Source: Jaenimonas drosophilae
Taxonomy: Eukaryota > Euglenozoa > Kinetoplastea > Trypanosomatida > Trypanosomatidae
Assembly: GCA_030849065.1 (NCBI GenBank)
Contig: JASAON010001311.1
Coordinates: 1 to 11,672, forward strand
Reading direction: 5' to 3'
DNA length: 11,672 nucleotides
Positions within the stretch are counted from its first letter, which is position 1. Every line of letters begins with the position of its first letter. Of the stretch, positions 7,211-11,672 are shown piece by piece. A program made the translations under genes and the position numbers. The notes beneath the pieces were generated by a model, which saw only the letters and a list, made by a program, of their open reading frames with translations, made no database searches and had not been told where the DNA came from.

Positions 7211-8515
7211 TCACGCTTGTTGAATGATTTTGGAAGCAATTGACTTTCCAAATACGTCATGCAGCCGGCATGAGTCGAGAACCGTTTGATAGGGTTGCTG
7301 TAACGAAGCGCATGCATCTGTCGCGTAGAGAGCCTTCCTGGCAGCGCAGAGTGGAATACGGTCTTCCCCAACTGAAATATCAATTAGAGAAACCTGTCTC
7401 AGTGTCTCCATGATGTTGAGGAAAGAGCCTCGTGTTAGCGTATCCGTTGATCCGCTATACAAAGACCCAAAGGCGCGCATCCTTGTCAGCAGCTTTTCTA
7501 AGGGAATGCGGCATTCGCTGTCGTTTCGGCTAAATAAGTCCTCTGTCTCTTTTGCCACAAGACAAATTGCCAGAAATAAAGCTGGTGATTTTACTCCCTT
7601 GGTGAACTCCGAAAACCGATCGTGGAAGATCTGGCGAACCACGCCATGAACATCCTTGACTGTTACGATCCCATCTTTTGATGGCGCAGAGGAAGGTCCC
7701 TCATCCATGTTGATAAGAACCCCGCAAATGGCAGCAGACGCAGACTGTAAGAGCCGGCGTCCGTCACCATAGTGAGATGCAGTTTGGTGACAAAGGAGAT
7801 TGATAGCGGCATCGGCAAACAGCTTTGGCGTAATCCCACGCACTCGTCGCAAAACAATCTCTTTAAGCTCGGCTATGCCGTATGGGAGAAACACCAGCTG
7901 TTTGGTAATGTCCAGTCTACTCCGAGTCTTAGCATCAATGGCTAGTTCCATGCTGTTTGATATGGTTATGAGCTTACACCTAGCATGGGGAAGGCTCATC
8001 CAATCAATCACCTTAAACAGTGCTTTGGGGTGCTTCTCCACAACCTTGTCGACTTCATCGATGACAATGACGCACAGCGAAACTTCAGAAGAGCCCCACC
8101 CATGTCTAAATCGTTTTTCGATGAGCGCAGCGCATTGATCAACTGGGCAGCTCTCTCCACTAAGACGGGCTTTTGAAAAATGGTTGAAGAGCGTCCAGTA
8201 AATGTCAGTGCTCTTCTGGACAACATATCCATTCAGAAAAACAGCCGTTGGCTTCTTCTCACTACGACCGACTGAGGCGGCAACTTGTGACAACGCGAAA
8301 TTGACCGTCGCCGTTTTTCCAGTTCCGGGCATGCCAAAAACTTGCATGGTATGATGAACGGGTTCGCTGAGAAAGTCCACAATTGCCTTTACGTGCTCAT
8401 CTCGACACACCAGATCTGTTGACGATGTCGATCCAGATATGCTAAGTGCCTTGACGCCATCTTTGAGGGCAGTCAATACCTTTTCTCTATCTGAAGTACC
8501 CCGCTGCCTCTTCAT
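7211..8515 (-). CDS. ORC1: ORC1/CDC6-type AAA+ replication initiator
   Basis: This 434-residue protein is the size of the single ORC1/CDC6 protein described in trypanosomatids and of archaeal Orc1/Cdc6. It should bind origins and load the MCM helicase in the nucleus. AAA+ motifs are complete: Walker A GMPGTGKT (61-68); Walker B VIVIDEVDK (149-157) with D153 and E154; sensor 1 asparagine N187 in ITISNSMEL; a TRSRL arginine-finger-type element (197-201); and sensor 2 in GDGRRLLQ (250-257), matching the GDxR pattern of Orc1/Cdc6. Residues about 300-434 fit the C-terminal winged-helix region. There is no N-terminal BAH domain or long disordered arm as in animal and yeast Orc1. The start at 8515-8513 is the first ATG after the splice acceptor. 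A 34-codon upstream extension is the translated pyrimidine tract and is excluded. All catalytic residues are present, so an active ATPase is expected. Confidence 0.9.
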   Translation of the reverse strand: MKRQRGTSDREKVLTALKDGVKALSISGSTSSTDLVCRDEHVKAIVDFLSEPVHHTMQVFGMPGTGKTATVNFALSQVAASVGRSEKKPTAVFLNGYVVQKSTDIYWTLFNHFSKARLSGESCPVDQCAALIEKRFRHGWGSSEVSLCVIVIDEVDKVVEKHPKALFKVIDWMSLPHARCKLITISNSMELAIDAKTRSRLDITKQLVFLPYGIAELKEIVLRRVRGITPKLFADAAINLLCHQTASHYGDGRRLLQSASAAICGVLINMDEGPSSAPSKDGIVTVKDVHGVVRQIFHDRFSEFTKGVKSPALFLAICLVAKETEDLFSRNDSECRIPLEKLLTRMRAFGSLYSGSTDTLTRGSFLNIMETLRQVSLIDISVGEDRIPLCAARKALYATDACASLQQPYQTVLDSCRLHDVFGKSIASKIIQQA

Positions 8516-8517
8516 CC

Positions 8518-8560
8518 CTACGCGACGAGTAGCGAAACACAAACAAAAAGAAAGAGCGGA
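8518..8560 (-). promoter_or_regulatory. Trans-splice acceptor for ORC1/CDC6, two bases from the ATG
   Basis: A T/C-rich tract (complement of about 8526-8560) is followed by the first AG at 8519-8518. The start codon is at 8515-8513, so the gene-encoded leader would be just GG. The spliced-leader exon would then supply essentially the whole 5' UTR. Confidence 0.65.
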
Positions 8561-8705
8561 AGTATCAGAGCAACGTAAAGAAGCTAGTGGCATCACGGCT
8601 TTCCTATCCGATGCCACAGTGGCAATAGCAGCAAATCATGGTAACATCACATGCCTACAGTCCCTTATGGACTCGATACAGTGCTAGCGAGAGACGAGGA
8701 GTTCC

Positions 8706-9119
8706 CTAGATCGACGCTTCACGTCCAAACAGTAATCCAACAAGAGACGAGAGGGTTGCTTCTCGTTTCAACTTATCAGAAGTGACTAGTAAAATTTTCC
8801 CATCCTGGACAAAGTAGATTTCCCTCCACATTGGGAGCCAACGAAGTCCCCATCTTCCACCGTTTCCATTCTCCGAAATACCTCTGTCCCATTTGAACTT
8901 CCGCTGAAATGTGGAGTCGTCGATCCGCTCAATCGGCACAGGATCCAAGTATCCCTTCTTAACGAATTTGCCTTCGTCTACTAGAATATCCCTAACTCTA
9001 CCACCGTGGTGCATTGTGCCCCAAGGACACCCCAAGGATGCGCCAGGCGCAAGCATCTCAAATGCCTCAGAGCCCTTTCCTTCTCTCCTTAGTGAGAGAA
9101 ACTTCTCCACAACCTCCAT
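8706..9119 (-). CDS. Small NTF2/SnoaL-like fold protein, function unknown
   Basis: The protein has 137 residues from the ATG at 9119-9117. The order of elements fits an NTF2/SnoaL-like cone: an N-terminal helix pair (EVVEKFLSLRREGKGSEAFE, 2-21), a loop typical of this fold (MLAPGASLGCPWGTMHHG, 22-39), a helix RVRDILVDEGKFV, then a run of strands including FQRKFKWDRG (71-80), WREIYFVQDGKI (98-109) and LLVTSDKLK. Such domains serve as small enzymes, binding modules or scaffolds, and no catalytic set is clear. Aromatic and glycine-rich residues cluster around 80-101 (WDRG, NGNGGRWGLRW). I recall conserved trypanosomatid proteins of this general form but cannot name one. No signal peptide or membrane span is present once the false upstream 27 codons, which overlap the splice tract, are removed. 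Confidence 0.72.
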   Translation of the reverse strand: MEVVEKFLSLRREGKGSEAFEMLAPGASLGCPWGTMHHGGRVRDILVDEGKFVKKGYLDPVPIERIDDSTFQRKFKWDRGISENGNGGRWGLRWLPMWREIYFVQDGKILLVTSDKLKREATLSSLVGLLFGREASI

Positions 9120-9132
9120 TTTGTACTTGGTT

Positions 9133-9154
9133 CTAAAGAAAGAAAGTGAGAATA
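9133..9154 (-). promoter_or_regulatory. Trans-splice acceptor for the NTF2-like gene
   Basis: The compact tract TATTCTCACTTTCTTTCTTT runs straight into AG at 9134-9133. The ATG at 9119 is the first start codon downstream, about 13 bases away. Confidence 0.7.
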
Positions 9155-9245
9155 CATCGCATCGATAGTGATTAAGAGTCAGTGCACAGCTGAACCACAA
9201 CTATATCAATTCCTTTATCCTACTACCAATACGGTTTAAAGCAAG

Positions 9246-10886
9246 TTATTGCTGTGAATGAAGTGCATCAAAGCGTTCTCGGGGTGATTGCTCAGTGTAC
9301 TGCTTGCTGACGTCACAATGAAATTCCTCGTCATCTCTGATTCGGCGCTCAACGGCAACTTTCGCCTTTTTGGCCAACTCCAACGGATAAGATGGATCAA
9401 GTGACATTCTGATTGATTGAGCAACGTCATCTTCCTCAACATCGCTTTGTTGCTGAAGCATGTGAATCAGGCGTGCTTTGTAATCCTGCCAATCCCCACC
9501 CATCAGCTCCACATGGTCGCGCAGCTCTTGTTGACGGACCCGAGACCGTTTAGCCTTCCATGAATAGGCTGTAGGTGGGGGCTTGGCACCTGGTATTCCA
9601 TGAAAGAAGCCGAAGTGAGAAATGCTCTCGACCTTATGAAGGATCCATAGCTCAGATCTCAAATTCTTCTGGAGTAGCGAATTCACCGCAACTTGAGAGG
9701 AAGAAGTAGATCCAAGGCGGCCTTTCCACTTCAGTGGGGTATCGTAGTAATCCAAAATAACAAATCTCCGATTAACCTTTACTTCGTACTCAATAGGGTG
9801 CGGAGCGTTTGGACGAATAAAAGAATTCAGATTCGTACAGCAAATGGCAACCACTCCAGAATCGCTCAGATGCGCACTGGCATTTTCAAAGAATGCCTCC
9901 AAACTTCCGTAGTATCCAGATTCTCCTGGTGCAAAAAAATGGTCTTCCTGAAAGCTAGAGAGCATGGACACCATGTTTTCGTCTGGATAGAATACAATCA
10001 TGTCATACTTATGATCTCGGCCTTTGTCATCACCACGAGGAAACATCTCAGCAACCTGAAAACTGATATTTGACAGCTTCGGGTACAGCTTGGTATCTTT
10101 TCGGCACGCCTCAATGTGCCGAGGACTGGATGCAACGGCCCTAACCATAGGTACATTGGACAGCTTAACAGCGAATGCCGCAGCCCCACACCCTGCATTT
10201 AGGACCAAAGCTTTGCTTATCCCGAATGTGGCTCGAAAATTTGACAGCCACCTCTTAAGAAGGATTAGGGGCTCCAAACTGCACTGCCCAGGCACCGTTA
10301 CACCAAAAGATGGATGAAGTCGTACAGTTCGCGGCAGAAGAGGGGCCACACCGATGCCTTCCTCGAAAGCATGAAAGCTTCGAATAAGCTGCATGTATTC
10401 ATCGTAAAGGAGATGAGAGTGTTCTCCAATGGGAAAATACTGCTCCACAAAGAGCTGAAAACGCTTCCAAAGCACCTGGGACCACTTGTAATTGTCAAAT
10501 AGATAATTCTGGATGCCATAACTTTGATTCAGTTCTGGATCATTGAAGTCTTCTAGAGTCCAGAAGTCTCTTGGAATGAGAACTTTCGATTGCAATTCTC
10601 GTTGCCGAAGGCTTCGTGAAACAACATCTTGAATCGAAGCAATAGGGTGTTCAGCAATGCAAAGCGTGCGAATACCTATGTGAGCTTTGTGTAGTGACTC
10701 AATCGTGCGGAGTGGGGCCACAAAATGACCCTGCTTAACTAACGAATACACCGCATCAATGGATTCTGACCCATCGAGAGGAATATACCCTAATGGATAT
10801 CTGATAGGATCTTTTGTTGACTCGGGTCTAAGAGTGATCAACCTGCTGAGAGACCAGGTGCGATGGGTAAGCCGCAAACGCCTCAT
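9246..10886 (-). CDS. Mitochondrial protein with a methyltransferase fold, possibly catalytically inactive
   Basis: This protein has 546 residues. The N-terminus MRRLRLTHRTWSLSRLITLR is arginine-rich, hydroxylated and without acids, a typical mitochondrial presequence. A class I SAM-dependent methyltransferase core is recognisable at about 225-360: motif I ALVLNAGCGAAAFA (226-239); a second strand VRAVASSPRHIEACRKD (248-264); FQVAEMFPRGD (276-286), in the position of motif III; YDMIVFYPDE (294-303), in the position of motif IV; and a GVVAICCTNLNSF strand (344-356). The usual acidic residue at the end of strand 2 aligns with A252, and the glycine run of motif I is eroded to GCGAAA, so cofactor binding may be lost. 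About 200 residues before and 185 after the core are unrecognised; the C-terminal part is helical, basic then acidic. Kinetoplastid mitoribosomes and their assembly intermediates include several methyltransferase-like proteins, some inactive, so such a role is a reasonable guess. The start follows a splice acceptor by six bases. Confidence 0.7.
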   Translation of the reverse strand: MRRLRLTHRTWSLSRLITLRPESTKDPIRYPLGYIPLDGSESIDAVYSLVKQGHFVAPLRTIESLHKAHIGIRTLCIAEHPIASIQDVVSRSLRQRELQSKVLIPRDFWTLEDFNDPELNQSYGIQNYLFDNYKWSQVLWKRFQLFVEQYFPIGEHSHLLYDEYMQLIRSFHAFEEGIGVAPLLPRTVRLHPSFGVTVPGQCSLEPLILLKRWLSNFRATFGISKALVLNAGCGAAAFAVKLSNVPMVRAVASSPRHIEACRKDTKLYPKLSNISFQVAEMFPRGDDKGRDHKYDMIVFYPDENMVSMLSSFQEDHFFAPGESGYYGSLEAFFENASAHLSDSGVVAICCTNLNSFIRPNAPHPIEYEVKVNRRFVILDYYDTPLKWKGRLGSTSSSQVAVNSLLQKNLRSELWILHKVESISHFGFFHGIPGAKPPPTAYSWKAKRSRVRQQELRDHVELMGGDWQDYKARLIHMLQQQSDVEEDDVAQSIRMSLDPSYPLELAKKAKVAVERRIRDDEEFHCDVSKQYTEQSPRERFDALHSQQ

Positions 10887-10892
10887 GTGGCC

Positions 10893-10930
10893 CTACATAA
10901 CAATAAGGTGCAGAGTATTGGAAAGAAGAC
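10893..10930 (-). promoter_or_regulatory. Trans-splice acceptor for the methyltransferase-fold gene
   Basis: The minus strand reads TCTTCTTTCC, a mixed T/C stretch, then ATGTAG with the AG at 10894-10893. The first downstream ATG is at 10886, leaving a six-base gene-encoded leader. The tract is weaker than most others here. Confidence 0.55.
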
Positions 10931-11018
10931 TACACTTGCATGTGAGCATTACCAAATAGGTGCAAACGAGTGACTAGTGATTGGTGGAGAAAGCTGTACA
11001 TTACTATCGAATCGTTGA

Positions 11019-11564
11019 TTACCATGACTTAGAGTTTCCGGTGAGCACGTCGCGATCAAGGGAAGATGTGAACTCCTCTTCATCACCCATCTTAACTAGG
11101 AATGAGGTTTCGAAGCTTGCCGGGAAGATTTGTTCGTTCATTCCCGAGGTTCCGCTCTCGTACCCAGCAGATATAGTGGCAACGGATGTGGTGAGCGAGG
11201 TCTTCTCATCGACTGAGGCCATAAGCTTATCACTATCAAATTGCTTATTCTTGTTAGATTGCTCCTTGGCGATCTTCTTGGTTCGGGGCTCAGGTTGAGA
11301 CGAAGGAAGCATCCCTTTCATATAGTGTCCAAGGAAAAACAAAAACTGGAGAAGTCCAATGATCACGAAAAATGATTCCTGAAATGGAGGAATTTGCCTC
11401 TTTGAGATGCACTCTCTCCACGCCTTGAGCCTTCCCATAGCTTGCGAAGGTGACATTTTTCGCGAGAGGACACGATGTCTTGCTTGGCGACCAAGATCAA
11501 AGCATACTCTCCGTAGAGTGGCCCCAGATTGAAACTGTTTCAGAACCTTAAAGAAACCTCTCAT
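11019..11564 (-). CDS. Single-span membrane protein of unknown function
   Basis: I do not recognise this 181-residue protein. From the ATG at 11564-11562 the first 60 residues are strongly basic and nearly free of acids (MRGFFKVLKQFQSG, then LGRQARHRVLSRK), which would suit mitochondrial import or a membrane-facing amphipathic arm. One hydrophobic segment follows at about 65-85 (FFVIIGLLQFLFFLGHY), ending in a lysine. The remaining 95 residues are hydrophilic, first basic (TKKIAKEQSNKNK), then Ser/Thr/Glu-rich and acidic near MGDEEEF. The positive-inside rule does not settle orientation because both flanks start basic. The size and layout resemble small inner-membrane accessory subunits, but no family motif supports that. 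The frame extends 29 codons upstream to 11651, but a strong splice acceptor at 11586-11585 lies inside the extension. Confidence 0.68.
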   Translation of the reverse strand: MRGFFKVLKQFQSGATLRRVCFDLGRQARHRVLSRKMSPSQAMGRLKAWRECISKRQIPPFQESFFVIIGLLQFLFFLGHYMKGMLPSSQPEPRTKKIAKEQSNKNKQFDSDKLMASVDEKTSLTTSVATISAGYESGTSGMNEQIFPASFETSFLVKMGDEEEFTSSLDRDVLTGNSKSW

Positions 11565-11584
11565 TATCAGTGAAGGAGTTTCGG

Positions 11585-11633
11585 CTGCAAGAGAAAAGAG
11601 TGCGGGTTGAAAAGCAAAATGGGGGAGGCAAAA
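11585..11633 (-). promoter_or_regulatory. Trans-splice acceptor for the membrane-protein gene
   Basis: The tract CTCTTTTCTCTTGCAG, with more T/C-rich sequence upstream to about 11633, ends at AG 11586-11585. It is the cleanest acceptor in the window. The ATG at 11564 is the first downstream, about 20 bases away. Confidence 0.7.
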
Positions 11634-11672
11634 CTCAAAGTTGCGAAACATTGGATGCTCCTTTTGGGGCCT

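Noticed and set aside
4359..10886. Functional operon linking the PPR, ORC1/CDC6, NTF2-like and methyltransferase-fold genes
   Set aside because: Kinetoplastid transcription units group unrelated genes, so shared direction and close spacing are not evidence of a joint system.

Overview
The window looks like nuclear DNA from a kinetoplastid flagellate. Every supported gene lies on the minus strand, without introns, separated by roughly 125-290 bases, which is the layout of a directional polycistronic transcription unit. Each start codon is preceded, on the coding strand, by a polypyrimidine tract and then an AG, as expected for spliced-leader trans-splicing. The gene content agrees: an ORC1/CDC6 initiator of archaeal size, a flagellar DRC2/CMF70 subunit, a pentatricopeptide-repeat protein and a mitochondrial methyltransferase-fold protein. 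The balanced base composition and very short intergenic gaps and 5' leaders would suit a free-living bodonid such as Bodo saltans. That species assignment is inference.

Transcription runs from right to left. In that order the window holds: a 181-residue single-membrane-span protein of unknown function (11019-11564); a 546-residue probable mitochondrial protein with a methyltransferase fold and eroded cofactor motifs (9246-10886); a 137-residue NTF2/SnoaL-like small protein (8706-9119); the ORC1/CDC6 AAA+ replication initiator (7211-8515); an 899-residue probable mitochondrial PPR protein (4359-7058); the DRC2 subunit of the nexin-dynein regulatory complex (2543-4072); a 491-residue FIST-domain protein (780-2255); and the first 178 codons of a possible PX-domain protein that runs off the left edge (1-534).

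The genes do not form one pathway. Replication, axoneme and mitochondrial genes are mixed, as is usual in kinetoplastid transcription units, so neighbourhood says little about function. The useful information is at the 5' ends. In five genes the longest reading frame starts upstream of the predicted splice acceptor. The pyrimidine tract is then translated into a false hydrophobic leader, so I chose the first in-frame ATG after the acceptor. In two genes (the PPR gene and the left-edge gene) the first ATG after the acceptor is out of frame.

No stretch longer than 300 bases lacks a gene. The gaps (535-779, 2256-2542, 4073-4358, 7059-7210, 8516-8705, 9120-9245, 10887-11018) hold 3' UTR and trans-splicing signals. 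I saw no RNA genes, mobile elements, CRISPR arrays or long repeats.
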